Assembly: GCA_947503525.1 (NCBI GenBank)
Contig: CANNEA010000010.1
Location: forward strand, 62,001 to 126,000
Source: an uncultured Carboxylicivirga sp.
Lineage (GTDB): Bacteria > Bacteroidota > Bacteroidia > Bacteroidales > Marinilabiliaceae
Direction: 5' to 3'
DNA: 64,000 nt
Under the pieces are notes generated by a model. It was not told where the DNA came from, ran no database searches, and worked only from the letters and a program-made list of their open reading frames with translations. Positions 34,003 through 44,085 of the stretch are shown in pieces. How positions within the stretch are numbered: position 1 is the stretch's first letter; every line of letters starts with the position of its first letter. The position numbers were made by a program, and so were the translations under genes.

Positions 34003-35886
34003 CTAATTCAATTCCATATATGGTATACGAAATGCTATTCGTGTGCCCTTTAAATCATAATCCGATAGATCTTGTATTTCTAATTCACTATTGCTCTTAC
34101 CACGATTCTCATGAAGGAGTTTAATTCTTTCCTTTGTCAAATCCATGGCAAGTGATTTATGTTTCAAGAGCTTACTTTTTGCCTTAGACTGCTTAATGCC
34201 GATACCGTTATCCTCAATGGCAATGGTTAAATAATCCTTCTCTTTCCCATATCTGACTTTAACATATCCATCGCTTAAATTACTCAGGCAACCATGTTCA
34301 ATCGCATTTTCCACAAAGGGTTGCGCCATCATAGGCGGAACTAATACTCTATCTATTTTTAACTGCTCTTCAAACTCAAACTCAAAACCAATTTTTTTAT
34401 CGAAGCGCCTATTCTGAAGACTCATGTACCGCTCCAGAATCTCCTTTTCTTTTTTAAGGGTTATATTCTCCTCTTTAGAATACTGCAGGACCAAACGCAT
34501 TAATGAAGAAAAATCCAAAACAAAATCAACCGCCTCTTCCTGATTCTCCTCTAATATCACACATTGCAATGCTGATAATGCATTAAAAATAAAATGAGGG
34601 TTCATTTGTGTACGTAGTATTTTTTGCTCCATAATCTGTCGCTTCTGCTTCTCTTTAAACTTGAGAACAGAAAACCAGATCAGAGCTAAAACAGCTGAAA
34701 AAACAAAAAATATGGATAATCCCCACAAGTATAATTCCTGCTTTTCTTCTTTTGCCTTTAACAACAGTAATTCTCTTTCACTTTTTTCAGAATGGTATTT
34801 CTTCTCCAACTCAATTAATCGCTCATATTTTTCAGCGCTAAAAATCGAATCTTTAAGTGCACTGTGCATTTCATACATTTGAAGAGCCTTTTCAAATTCT
34901 CCAACGGTTTTATACACATCATATAAGGCATAGTAATTATCCTTTTTCCGCTCCAAAAGATCAAGCTTTTCGTTTTCCTTTTCTGCCAACAAATAATATT
35001 TCATGGCTCCTTTCAAATCACCTATTGCTTTGTAGGCGTCGCCAGTACTTGAATAAGTTGCAATCAGATTCATTTTATCATTTGATTCCTCGAAATAACT
35101 AATAGCCTCGTTAAGATATTCTATTGCTCTATGGTTTTGTTTAAGATAAATAAACAGACATCCAAGATTAGTTGAAATAGAAGCCATATTTTTCTTATCC
35201 CCTAACTCTTTATATGCAAAATATGATTTCCGATAGCTTTCCATTGCCTTATCATATTGCTCCAGATTAGCATAAACAACACCCATGTTATTTCCGAGTG
35301 CAGCTATACTTTCCTTCCGATCCAATTTTTCATATAAGGACAAGGCAATATCATAATGCTCAAATAGCTGATCATACCTTTCCCATCTGCCATAAATCAT
35401 TCCAATATTATGATGTCCATAGGCTATACCTTCATCATTACCTATTGCTTTCTCCAACTCCAGAGAGGCGGTATAATTTTTAAGTGCTTTACCATAGAAA
35501 CCCTGATAATAATAGATTAAGCCCATATTATTATACATAGTCGCCTGGTTTTCTTTATCATCAATGGCGATATACCCTTCGAGAGATCGCTTATACGCCA
35601 CCATTGATGAGTCAAAATCTTGAGTATAAAAATAAAACTCAGCCAACGCTGTATTGGTAAATGCCTGAACTGCTTCCGATTTAGCATTGGGTGCCGATAA
35701 AATTTCAAGAGCTATTTGTTTACAACTATCCGGATTATTAGGGGCGAGTAAAATGGCCGCTTTGGCCTTATTTATCAATTCTTCTTCATCAAACTCTTTG
35801 GCGTTCATTTCCTGCGAAATGAATACAAATAGGAAAAAAACTATTTGAAGAAACTTTGGAAGAATCCCTTTCATTAGATTGGTCAT
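34003..35886 (-). CDS. TPR-sensor histidine kinase (LytS-type), orphan
   Basis: 627 residues. Signal sequence/anchor at 8-24, then about seven TPR repeats (75-345) in the periplasm, a coiled coil, a membrane helix at 387-408 and a cytoplasmic His_kinase domain with the QMNPHFIFNAL box (phosphoacceptor His431) and a QPFVENAIEHG N box. Such kinases usually pair with a LytTR response regulator, but none lies next to it; it converges with rnhA with one base between. Start at 35886 (alternative ATG 35874). The input signal is unknown. Confidence 0.88.
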   Translation of the reverse strand: MTNLMKGILPKFLQIVFFLFVFISQEMNAKEFDEEELINKAKAAILLAPNNPDSCKQIALEILSAPNAKSEAVQAFTNTALAEFYFYTQDFDSSMVAYKRSLEGYIAIDDKENQATMYNNMGLIYYYQGFYGKALKNYTASLELEKAIGNDEGIAYGHHNIGMIYGRWERYDQLFEHYDIALSLYEKLDRKESIAALGNNMGVVYANLEQYDKAMESYRKSYFAYKELGDKKNMASISTNLGCLFIYLKQNHRAIEYLNEAISYFEESNDKMNLIATYSSTGDAYKAIGDLKGAMKYYLLAEKENEKLDLLERKKDNYYALYDVYKTVGEFEKALQMYEMHSALKDSIFSAEKYERLIELEKKYHSEKSERELLLLKAKEEKQELYLWGLSIFFVFSAVLALIWFSVLKFKEKQKRQIMEQKILRTQMNPHFIFNALSALQCVILEENQEEAVDFVLDFSSLMRLVLQYSKEENITLKKEKEILERYMSLQNRRFDKKIGFEFEFEEQLKIDRVLVPPMMAQPFVENAIEHGCLSNLSDGYVKVRYGKEKDYLTIAIEDNGIGIKQSKAKSKLLKHKSLAMDLTKERIKLLHENRGKSNSELEIQDLSDYDLKGTRIAFRIPYMELN

Positions 35887-35904
35887 TGATTGGCACTAAA
35901 CATT

Positions 35905-35912
35905 CAAAAATA
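35905..35912 (-). promoter_or_regulatory. Possible -7 box of the histidine kinase gene
   Basis: CAAAAATA on the plus strand is TATTTTTG on the minus strand, matching TAnnTTTG, 18 bases before the start codon. No convincing -33 box. The rest of the 35887-36249 spacer shows no gene or strong repeat. Confidence 0.35.
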
Positions 35913-36249
35913 GTATTATTTTTTGTTTTTAAGGCCATCTTATTACTAACAATAGAAAGCTGCTCTACCCAGGCTATTTGACATCTTGCTTCAAAAAATT
36001 AATCAAGCATAACAATTTACTAATCGCACAATAGTTGAACTACTTGTAGCATTAGTACCTATATCAAAGGTTACGGCACAAAAACAAAAAATTAGACGAA
36101 CTATATACTTTAGGGCTTTAACCGTTAAAATTAATTGATAAACGCGGAAGAAAAATTAATTAAGCATCGCGCATTCGCAATATGATAAAATTTATTATTA
36201 TACATTCGTTTTTGTATAAATAATCAAAATTAAACATAATCAAACAATC

Positions 36250-36864
36250 ATGAAAAAATTATTAGTAATTGTTGCCGTACTGGCAATCGCAACAACTTCA
36301 TTTGGACAAACAACTTTTGGTGTTAAAGCTGGTTTGAACATCGCTAACATGAAATATTCAGGCTCTGGCTTAGACATTTCACCTGACTCAAAAGTTGGAC
36401 CAGCCATTGGCCTATTTGCCAAATTTAACGTTTCAGAATCCTTTGCTGTACAGCCTGAATTACTATATTCGGCTAAAGGATCTAAAATTGAAATAAGTGA
36501 GGGAGGTGCATCTGCCTCAAGCACAATTAAATTGAATTATATTTCTCTACCTATTATGGCTAAGTATTATGTGTCACCGGGATTTAATCTTCAAGCAGGG
36601 CCACAAATCGACTTCTTACTTTCAGCAAAAGAAGATTGGGAAATGTCAATGGGTACTGATTCAGAATCAGGATCAGATGACATAAAAGAAGATGTAAATG
36701 GAATAGATTTTGGATTAGGATTTGGATTAGGTTATGATCTTGAAATGGGATTAGGTTTTGATGCAAGATACGTTTTGGGCTTATCTGAATTAGCAAAAGA
36801 CCCAGAAGATGGTGTAAAAACTAAATCAACTGGCTTTCAAATTACTGTTAGTTACGCTTTCTAA
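36250..36864 (+). CDS. Outer-membrane beta-barrel protein (porin family)
   Basis: 204 residues with a signal peptide (1-20, ending SFGQ). TTFGVKAGLNIANMKYSG is the classic start of the small beta-barrel domain of Bacteroidota, and amphipathic strands follow, ending with an aromatic residue (VSYAF) as expected for BAM recognition. A Ser/Asp-rich stretch (about 136-148) is probably an external loop. Function unknown. It is monocistronic and shares a bidirectional terminator with rnhB. Confidence 0.88.
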   Translation: MKKLLVIVAVLAIATTSFGQTTFGVKAGLNIANMKYSGSGLDISPDSKVGPAIGLFAKFNVSESFAVQPELLYSAKGSKIEISEGGASASSTIKLNYISLPIMAKYYVSPGFNLQAGPQIDFLLSAKEDWEMSMGTDSESGSDDIKEDVNGIDFGLGFGLGYDLEMGLGFDARYVLGLSELAKDPEDGVKTKSTGFQITVSYAF

Positions 36865-36883
36865 GGAACCTTTAATAATATTT

Positions 36884-36909
36884 AAAACCGGCCAAGGCCG
36901 GTTTTTTTT
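36884..36909. terminator. Bidirectional intrinsic terminator between beta-barrel gene and rnhB
   Basis: ACCGGCC and GGCCGGT form a GC-rich stem, with a T run on the plus side and an A run on the left that is a T run on the minus strand. It can serve both converging genes. Confidence 0.85.
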
Positions 36910-36912
36910 ATG

Positions 36913-37518
36913 CTATAAATCTAAACTTAATTGTTTATCTAATAATTGAAAGGACAATCGATGAATCGGTGTTGGTCCATGTAGTTTAATACCCGCCCGA
37001 TGCACTTTTGTTGGATAGCCTTTGTTTTTATCCCAAGCATAATGAGGATACTGCTCGTGCATCTCTTCCATAAATTCATCACGATGCGTTTTGGCCAATA
37101 CACTTGCAGCAGCTATGGATAAATACTTACCATCCCCTTTAATTACACAGGTATGCTCGATGCCATTGTAAGGTTTAAAACGGTTACCGTCAATTAACAA
37201 ATGTTCAGGCACCACTTTCAAGAGCTCAACAGCCCTATGCATGGCCAAAAATGAAGCATTCAATATATTAATCTGGTCAATTTCTTTATGATCAACATAA
37301 GCGACAGCCCAAGCCAGAGCTTCCTGTTCAATAATAGGTCGTAGCTTTTGTCTTTGTTTTTCGGTCAATTGCTTGGAGTCGTTCAGCAGTTCATGACGGA
37401 AGTCTTTTGGCAATATAACCGCACCAGCCACAACAGGTCCAGCCAAACAGCCTCTTCCGGCTTCATCACAACCAGCTTCAATTCTACTTTTATCAATATA
37501 GGGTAATAAACCAGCCAC
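36913..37518 (-). CDS. rnhB: Ribonuclease HII
   Basis: 201 residues from a GTG at 37518. [16 protein letters not shown] carries the catalytic Asp18-Glu19, LLIDGNRF a third acidic residue, and [17 protein letters not shown] the conserved helix. The enzyme nicks at ribonucleotides in DNA. It is the last gene of a cysS-M28-rnhB unit, ten bases after the peptidase gene. Confidence 0.95.
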   Translation of the reverse strand: MAGLLPYIDKSRIEAGCDEAGRGCLAGPVVAGAVILPKDFRHELLNDSKQLTEKQRQKLRPIIEQEALAWAVAYVDHKEIDQINILNASFLAMHRAVELLKVVPEHLLIDGNRFKPYNGIEHTCVIKGDGKYLSIAAASVLAKTHRDEFMEEMHEQYPHYAWDKNKGYPTKVHRAGIKLHGPTPIHRLSFQLLDKQLSLDL

Positions 37519-37528
37519 TTTCTATTGT

Positions 37529-38539
37529 TTACTTCTCTCGATAAATCACTTCAAGAACTGTTTGACCTACCACTTTTAATGTATTCTTATCTACATTACT
37601 CATGTTATCATCATGCGTGTGCCAGTAGGTTCCAAAACTACTTTGTGAAGCAGGATTAAATTGAATAATGTTAACACATGGTATATTTCTATATTTATTC
37701 ACATAGATGTGATCATCAGTTATCCAACCGCCTTTTTCTTTTTTAAAATAGTTGTCGTAACCAATCTCATGTGCTACATCCCAGATATAACGATTAAGCT
37801 GAGGGGCAAATTTCATTGAGTTTACTTCCTGATAAAAAGTAGCACCACCTTCGCCTACCATGTCCAATAAAATCCCATATCGCGCAAAGTAGTCCTCTTT
37901 ATGAGGATTTTTACCCCAATATTGCGAACCTAAACACCAGGTATCGTCCTTATAAGGAAGGTCAAGATGTTCAGGCTGGCCATAATCTTCCGCGTCAAAA
38001 AAGATGATGTCAATGCCCAAATGATGTCCGGCCTTACCAATCTGACGAGCAATCTCCATTAATACTCCAACTCCACTGGCCCCATCATTGGCCCCATCAA
38101 TAGGAACATCATGTTTACTGGCATCCTGATCATGATCAGCAAATGGACGAGTGTCCCAATGAGCAAATAATAAAATACGATTATTCCGTTCAGGGTTAAA
38201 CTGCGCAATGATATTTTTAGCATTTAAAACTGAATTGTCAAAGGCCACCACTTCTGCTTCTTGCACGATAATTTCAGCTCCAAAACGCCTCATCTCAGCA
38301 GCTAAATAATCTGCACAAGCCAGATGTTCTTTTGTATTTGGCACACGTGGACCAAAAGCCACTTGCTTGTCAACAAATGCATATGCCGAATCAGCATTAA
38401 ACACTGGTGTTGAAACATGTGCTGTCTTTGTTCCAGGCTGCACAGATGTTTGTTTCTTATTTGCAGGAGAAGAACAGGCAAAAAAAAGCAGGCTGGAAAT
38501 GAAAGCCCCTCCTGCTAATATTTTCATTTTATGTGTCAT
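37529..38539 (-). CDS. M28 family metallopeptidase / glutaminyl cyclase-like lipoprotein
   Basis: 336 residues, lipoprotein (FFACSS, Cys22). FAHWDTRP, DGANDGASG and FFDAEDYG provide the zinc-ligand Asp and the Glu, and YWHTHDD the last His. The order and the single-zinc look (HWD instead of HxD) resemble bacterial and animal glutaminyl-peptide cyclotransferases more than aminopeptidases. In Bacteroidota such enzymes cyclise N-terminal Gln of exported proteins, matching the frequent Gln after signal peptides. Start is the first of two ATGs (alternative 38527). Confidence 0.85.
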   Translation of the reverse strand: MTHKMKILAGGAFISSLLFFACSSPANKKQTSVQPGTKTAHVSTPVFNADSAYAFVDKQVAFGPRVPNTKEHLACADYLAAEMRRFGAEIIVQEAEVVAFDNSVLNAKNIIAQFNPERNNRILLFAHWDTRPFADHDQDASKHDVPIDGANDGASGVGVLMEIARQIGKAGHHLGIDIIFFDAEDYGQPEHLDLPYKDDTWCLGSQYWGKNPHKEDYFARYGILLDMVGEGGATFYQEVNSMKFAPQLNRYIWDVAHEIGYDNYFKKEKGGWITDDHIYVNKYRNIPCVNIIQFNPASQSSFGTYWHTHDDNMSNVDKNTLKVVGQTVLEVIYREK

Positions 38540-38555
38540 TTATTTATTATTAGGG

Positions 38556-40028
38556 TTATTTGATCTCCCATTCAAAACCATCTTTGGTGTCTGTAATGAC
38601 AAAACCAAGATTCTGAAGTTCATTACGGATTTTATCAGCGGTTGCCCAATCTTTATTCGTCTTGGCATCCACCCTTAAACTTAACAAGAGATTAACCGTT
38701 TCATCGAGTAATTGATCACTTCCACCAGAAGTTTGTTCCGAGTTTTCTAATCCCAAAATATCAAATACCATTGTATTCATCAAAGCTTTTAAAGCTTCAA
38801 GATCCTCTTCTTTTAAGCTGGCTTTTCCGGCCAAAATGGTATTAATCCATTTAAGACCTTCAAACAAATGAGCAATTAATATTGGCGTATTTAAGTCATC
38901 GCTAATGGCAGCATAACATTTATCCGATAAATCTTTCACATCAAATGATGATTCAGATCCGGGCTCTAACTTATCGAGTTTTGAACAACCTTCAAGAAGG
39001 CGTTCCATTCCTTTTTGTGCCGCTTGCAATGCTTCGTTCGAAAAATCAAGGGTACTTCTATAATGTGCCTGCAAAATAAAAAAGCGAACAGTCATTGGGT
39101 TGTACGCTTGTTCCAGCAATTCATGATTACCATTAAAGAACTGCTCAAGGGTGATAAAGTTACCCAAAGACTTACCCATTTTCTGACCGTTAATTGTGAT
39201 CATGTTATTGTGCATCCAATAACGCGCAGGTGTATGACCATTGGCGACGGTACTTTGTGCTATTTCACATTCATGATGTGGAAATAATAAATCCATTCCA
39301 CCACCGTGAATATCAAACTCCGTTCCAAGATATCTTGCACTCATTGCAGAACACTCTAAATGCCATCCCGGAAATCCATCACTGTATTTAGATGGCCAAC
39401 GCATAATATGCTCTGGAGCCGCTTTTTTCCACAATGCAAAATCGTATGACTTTCGCTTTTCAGTCTGTCCATCCAATTCGCGCGTTGTACTTAGCATATC
39501 TTCGGTATTTCTACCCGATAGCCGTCCATAATTATTGGTCTCGTTGTATTTATCTACGTCAAAATACACCGACCCATTACTTTCGTAGGCATATCCCTTT
39601 GCTAAAATATCATCAACCAACTGCAATTGTTCAATAACATGTCCGGAAGCACGAGGCTCAATACTTGGTTTTTTAACATTAAGCTGATCCATGTATTGAT
39701 GGTAACGATCAGTATAATATTGCACCACCTCCATAGGCTCCAACTCTTCCAACCTGGCTTTCTTGGCAATCTTATCTTCACCTACATCACCATCACTCTC
39801 GAGATGACCGACATCAGTGATATTTCTTACATAGCGTACTTTATAACCAACATGATTTAAGTATCGAAATAATATATCGTAAGTAATTGCAGGCCGCGAA
39901 TGGCCCAAATGCGGATCGCCATATACCGTAGGTCCACATACATATAAACCAACACTATTGGGATTTATAGACTTAAACTCCTCTTTTTTACGCGAAAGTG
40001 TATTATAAATAAATAACTTGTTCTCCAT
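38556..40028 (-). CDS. cysS: Cysteinyl-tRNA synthetase
   Basis: 490 residues. [17 protein letters not shown] contains zinc ligand Cys31 and the HIGH-type motif (40-43), [10 protein letters not shown] the second zinc Cys (226), FPHHECE the His, and KMGKS (283-287) the KMSKS-type loop. A helical anticodon-binding region ends the protein. Cytoplasmic. Upstream of the M28 and rnhB genes in the same direction with short gaps. Confidence 0.97.
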   Translation of the reverse strand: MENKLFIYNTLSRKKEEFKSINPNSVGLYVCGPTVYGDPHLGHSRPAITYDILFRYLNHVGYKVRYVRNITDVGHLESDGDVGEDKIAKKARLEELEPMEVVQYYTDRYHQYMDQLNVKKPSIEPRASGHVIEQLQLVDDILAKGYAYESNGSVYFDVDKYNETNNYGRLSGRNTEDMLSTTRELDGQTEKRKSYDFALWKKAAPEHIMRWPSKYSDGFPGWHLECSAMSARYLGTEFDIHGGGMDLLFPHHECEIAQSTVANGHTPARYWMHNNMITINGQKMGKSLGNFITLEQFFNGNHELLEQAYNPMTVRFFILQAHYRSTLDFSNEALQAAQKGMERLLEGCSKLDKLEPGSESSFDVKDLSDKCYAAISDDLNTPILIAHLFEGLKWINTILAGKASLKEEDLEALKALMNTMVFDILGLENSEQTSGGSDQLLDETVNLLLSLRVDAKTNKDWATADKIRNELQNLGFVITDTKDGFEWEIK

Positions 40029-40085
40029 GCTTGCTTATAAATCACACTAAATTAACAAGCCGCTAAAATACAAATTATTGCTTAG

Positions 40086-40892
40086 TTATCCGGGATTTTT
40101 TACTTTCTCAGTTCTTTTTAATTGCCCATTCTCAAAGTGCTCGATAATCTCCAGGGCTCCGGTTTGGCTATACTGGTAACATTGCCCGTTGAATAATTGT
40201 CCTCTTACGAAAAATCCTTTACGCTCTGGCCTGCCCTGAAGTGTATAAACGGTATGCATGCCAGTTCCTTTAAACACCTCACGCTCATTACTGGCAACTT
40301 GCTTCTGATTTGAACCGGGCGTATGAGTTACATTGGATGCAAATTTACCTTTATCATCATAGATCCGTTCGGTAATTAAATCACCACTTTCATTAAACAT
40401 CTTTAGTGATCCCGTTGTCTTGCCTTTAACCCAATCACCCTCGTATTTTAATTCCCCATTCTCATGATAATATTTTTGAGTCCCGGTTCGCCTCCCACTA
40501 TTATCATAATTCCAGTCATAGGCCAATTGCCCCGACTCATGATAGAACTTATATTCACCTTCCCAGTGGTCAATGTTCCAATTACCTTGTTCTGATAATT
40601 TGCCATCAGAATAATAGAACCAAGCCGGCCCAACAGCTTTACCATTGGTATAAGTTATTTCATTTTTTTTCTGTCCTGAAGGATAAAAATTAGACCAGAC
40701 ACCAGTCTTTTTGTTGTTTTTGTAATGACCTTGCTCAATTATCGATTCGTTTGCATTATCGAATGTGATCCATAAACCTTGCTTTACATTGTTATTAACA
40801 ACATTAATGGTATCGCCATTGTAAATTTTATAATTCTGCCCAGCTAAAGGCAAAACTATCAGACACAAAATAAGAATAATTTGAATTCTCAT
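40086..40892 (-). CDS. Exported MORN/YwqK-repeat protein
   Basis: 268 residues with a signal peptide (cut near LAGQ, 19). About six repeats of the MORN_2 type follow, each with a Y-x-x-G-x-L or similar turn, for example YYSDGKLSEQGNW and YHENGELKYEGDW. Such proteins are often annotated as YwqK-like antitoxins, but no toxin gene is near, so that name should not be read as function. It precedes cysS by 57 bases. Confidence 0.8.
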   Translation of the reverse strand: MRIQIILILCLIVLPLAGQNYKIYNGDTINVVNNNVKQGLWITFDNANESIIEQGHYKNNKKTGVWSNFYPSGQKKNEITYTNGKAVGPAWFYYSDGKLSEQGNWNIDHWEGEYKFYHESGQLAYDWNYDNSGRRTGTQKYYHENGELKYEGDWVKGKTTGSLKMFNESGDLITERIYDDKGKFASNVTHTPGSNQKQVASNEREVFKGTGMHTVYTLQGRPERKGFFVRGQLFNGQCYQYSQTGALEIIEHFENGQLKRTEKVKNPG

Positions 40893-41131
40893 GTCAATTA
40901 ATAATTACAGTGTTTCTTAATAACCAAGATCCCATGGTCATATCTTTTCTACGCCATCAAGCATGAAAGGTTATTAATTTAACCAAAGAAATGGATCTAT
41001 TAATCTAAAAAATAAGATCGGTAATCGTAATTGAATATATTTTTTTAACAGTAACCTTACCATAATAATAGCAACAAAGCTTAAATTGCCAAGAATTAAA
41101 GATATGCCCCAATAATAAAATACGAATTGAA

Positions 41132-43285
41132 ATGGGCCAAAAGAAAAAAAGAAAAAACCCTTCGCGCAAAACGGACCTAAGACAGCTAATCCAAGGCTTG
41201 TTTTTCAACCAGCCGAAGCGTGCATTTAATTATAAGCAAGTTGCTGCTCTACTTGAAGTAAAAAAGAAATCCGGTCGTCAGATGGTACAGTTAATACTTA
41301 CCGAGTTATTTGAATCGGGATACCTTACCGAAACCGTCCCGGGCAAATACAAACTACTTAGTCGTGGTTCAACTGTAACCGGAATAATTGATATGACTGC
41401 CTCGGGTGCAGCATTTGTAGTACCTGATGATGGAAGTGAAGAGGATGTATTTATCCCTCGCAACAGCATGAACAAAGCTTTAAATGGCGATCGTGTTAAA
41501 GTATTTCAAAGTGCCAGAAGAAGAAATAAACAACCCGAAGGAGAGGTAATAGAAATCCTCACCAGGAAACGAGATAGTTTTGTTGGAACCATGCAAATTT
41601 CTCGTACCCTTGCTTTTATGATTGTTGATGATCGTGTAATGCAACATGATATTTTTATCCCCATAAAAAGCCTGAAGGGTGCAAAAGATGGACAAAAAGT
41701 AGTAGCGAAAATTATTGAATGGCCGGAACGTGCCAAAAATCCTATTGGTGAAATAATTGATGTACTTGGCGATGTGGGAGATAACAATGCTGAAATGCAT
41801 GCCATACTCGCTGAATTTAATCTACCCTATAAATATCCGGAAGAAGTCAATCGGGAAGCAGCAAAAATGGATGCCGGAATCACACCGGAAGAAATCAAAA
41901 AACGAAGGGACTTTAGAAAAGTGACCACCTTCACTATTGATCCGGCTGATGCCAAAGATTTTGACGATGCGCTTTCCATTCAAAAATTAAAAAATGGAAA
42001 TTGGGAAGTGGGTGTTCACATTGCAGATGTAACCCATTATGTGCAAGACAAAACCTTGCTGGAGAAAGAAGCTTATGAACGAGCCACTTCTGTATATTTG
42101 GTTGATCGCGTGGTTCCGATGCTACCTGAGCATTTAAGCAACGGCATTTGCTCTTTACGTCCTAATGAAGAAAAGCTTTGTTTCTCTGTTGTTTTTGAAA
42201 TGAATGACAATGGAAGCATTTTGAATAGTTGGGTTGGACGAACAGTAATATATTCCGATCGTCGATTCACTTATGCCGAAGCGCAAGAAGTGATTGAAAC
42301 CGGCGAAGGCGATTTGAAGGAAGAAATCCTAACTTTGGATAGTCTTGCAAAAAAGATTAGAGATCAACGTTTTAAAGAAGGTGCCATTGGATTTGAACGT
42401 GTAGAAGTTAAATTTAATATTGATGAAACAGGAAAACCTTTAGGCGTATATTTCAAAGAAGCAAAAGATGCCAATAAACTGATTGAAGAGTTTATGTTAT
42501 TGGCCAACAAAAGAGTTTCTGAGTTGATAGGCAAGAACGAACTAACGCCCGGGCGAAAAACAAAACCCAAAACTTTTGTCTATCGAATACACGACGTTCC
42601 TAATCCCGATAAGTTCGAAGCTTTTGCTTCATTTGTTCGTCGATTTGGTTATGAGGCTTTACCTAAAGGAGAAGAATCAGTTAATAAATCCTTGAATCGT
42701 GTTCTTCACGAAGTTCATGGCAAGAAAGAACAGAACATTGTAGAAACCCTTGCGGTAAGAACCATGGCCAAAGCCATTTACTCAACGCATAACATCGGTC
42801 ATTACGGATTATCATTTAAACATTATAGTCACTTTACATCGCCAATACGTCGCTACCCAGATATGATGGTGCATCGCCTGTTGGACCGATATTTAAAGGG
42901 TGGTAATTCAGTTAACGAAGAGAGATACGAAGAGATGTGTCAGCACAGTTCAGATATGGAACAAAGAGCTGCTGATGCAGAAAGAGCCTCAATTAAGTTC
43001 AAGCAGGTTGAATTTCTGAAGGATAAAATTGGGCAAGAGTTCGATGGTGTGATTTCGGGAGTTACCGAATGGGGACTATACGTTGAAATAATTGAGAATA
43101 AATGCGAAGGAATGATTCCTATACGTGATTTAGACGATGATTACTATAGTTTCGACGAGAAAGAATATTGTTTAATCGGACGCAAATTCAACAAGAAATA
43201 TCAACTTGGTGAACCATTAAGAATTGTAATCGCTAAAGCAAATTTAGAGAAGAAACAATTGGATTTTGCCATGGCCGAATCCTAA
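41132..43285 (+). CDS. rnr: Ribonuclease R (RNB family 3'-5' exonuclease)
   Basis: 717 residues. A basic N-terminus (GQKKKRKNPSRK) leads into a winged-helix region, two cold-shock-like OB folds, then the RNB catalytic domain with FTIDPADAKDFDDALS (acidic metal site) and HFTSPIRRYPDMMVHR, and an S1 domain at about 635-710. It degrades structured RNA processively. It starts a plus-strand block and the region upstream (40893-41131) shows no clear promoter. Confidence 0.95.
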   Translation: MGQKKKRKNPSRKTDLRQLIQGLFFNQPKRAFNYKQVAALLEVKKKSGRQMVQLILTELFESGYLTETVPGKYKLLSRGSTVTGIIDMTASGAAFVVPDDGSEEDVFIPRNSMNKALNGDRVKVFQSARRRNKQPEGEVIEILTRKRDSFVGTMQISRTLAFMIVDDRVMQHDIFIPIKSLKGAKDGQKVVAKIIEWPERAKNPIGEIIDVLGDVGDNNAEMHAILAEFNLPYKYPEEVNREAAKMDAGITPEEIKKRRDFRKVTTFTIDPADAKDFDDALSIQKLKNGNWEVGVHIADVTHYVQDKTLLEKEAYERATSVYLVDRVVPMLPEHLSNGICSLRPNEEKLCFSVVFEMNDNGSILNSWVGRTVIYSDRRFTYAEAQEVIETGEGDLKEEILTLDSLAKKIRDQRFKEGAIGFERVEVKFNIDETGKPLGVYFKEAKDANKLIEEFMLLANKRVSELIGKNELTPGRKTKPKTFVYRIHDVPNPDKFEAFASFVRRFGYEALPKGEESVNKSLNRVLHEVHGKKEQNIVETLAVRTMAKAIYSTHNIGHYGLSFKHYSHFTSPIRRYPDMMVHRLLDRYLKGGNSVNEERYEEMCQHSSDMEQRAADAERASIKFKQVEFLKDKIGQEFDGVISGVTEWGLYVEIIENKCEGMIPIRDLDDDYYSFDEKEYCLIGRKFNKKYQLGEPLRIVIAKANLEKKQLDFAMAES

Positions 43286-43400
43286 TCGAATATTTCGAAC
43301 GAATAAGTCGACACTACACTAATGACTACATTACAGTTGTTTATGCGCGATATTATTGGACTATTTGATCGATACGTTTTATTTAGCCAAAAACTATTAC

Positions 43401-43408
43401 TATTTTTG
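43401..43408 (+). promoter_or_regulatory. -7 box of the TetR-metA-HAD unit
   Basis: TATTTTTG matches TAnnTTTG, 30 bases before the TetR start codon. Confidence 0.45.
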
Positions 43409-43438
43409 TAGCACTACACACTATAAAATGGAATAGGT

Positions 43439-44044
43439 ATGAACGATGGTTATCCTTCAGGAGCCCAAAACGATGGAATGCGTACGTCGATAATTGAAGC
43501 TGCCAAAGAGCTATTTGCTAAGTTTGGTTACAAGAAAACAACTATGGAGGACATTGCTCATGCACTTCGCAAAGGCAAAAGTTCTCTTTATTATTACTTT
43601 AAGAATAAGGAAGAAATTTTTCAAGCCGTCATTGAAGCTGAGGAAGACTTCTTATTCTCTAAATTAAAAGAGGTAGTGGATTCTGATCAGGAGCCCAAAA
43701 CTAAGTTTTCGGATTATGTAATCACACGTATGGAAACCATTCGTCAATTAGAGAATTACATGAAAGCTCTTAAGGACGAAATGCTGACGGGATACGATTT
43801 TCTTAATAAGCTTAAAGCTCATGGCGAAAAACAAGAGGCGCAATTATTAATGAAAATTCTTGAAGAAGGAACCAACAGCAACACCTTTCAGGTTAAAAAC
43901 ATTCCTATGGCTGCAGTTGCGATTGCCACAGCACTTAAAGGGCTTGAAGCACCACTGCTTAATACAAGTAATAGTTTCGAAGATTTTAAAATTCAGCTTG
44001 AAAACACTTTAAACATTTTATTCTTTGGCTTAGTTAAACGATAG
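43439..44044 (+). CDS. TetR/AcrR family transcriptional regulator
   Basis: 201 residues. The N-terminal 60 residues form the TetR helix-turn-helix (TMEDIAHALRKGKSSLYYYFKNKEEIFQAVI). The rest is a helical ligand/dimer domain. It stands first in a unit with metA and a HAD phosphatase gene, 41 bases ahead of metA. Targets are unknown; regulation of its own unit is possible but no palindromic site was recognised. Confidence 0.9.
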   Translation: MNDGYPSGAQNDGMRTSIIEAAKELFAKFGYKKTTMEDIAHALRKGKSSLYYYFKNKEEIFQAVIEAEEDFLFSKLKEVVDSDQEPKTKFSDYVITRMETIRQLENYMKALKDEMLTGYDFLNKLKAHGEKQEAQLLMKILEEGTNSNTFQVKNIPMAAVAIATALKGLEAPLLNTSNSFEDFKIQLENTLNILFFGLVKR

Positions 44045-44085
44045 TAACAGCAAAACACAACCATTAACCACCAGATTACAACCAC

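Noticed and set aside
40086-40892. YwqK-type antitoxin of a toxin-antitoxin system
   Set aside because: Only the repeat type supports this name; the protein is exported and no toxin gene is adjacent.
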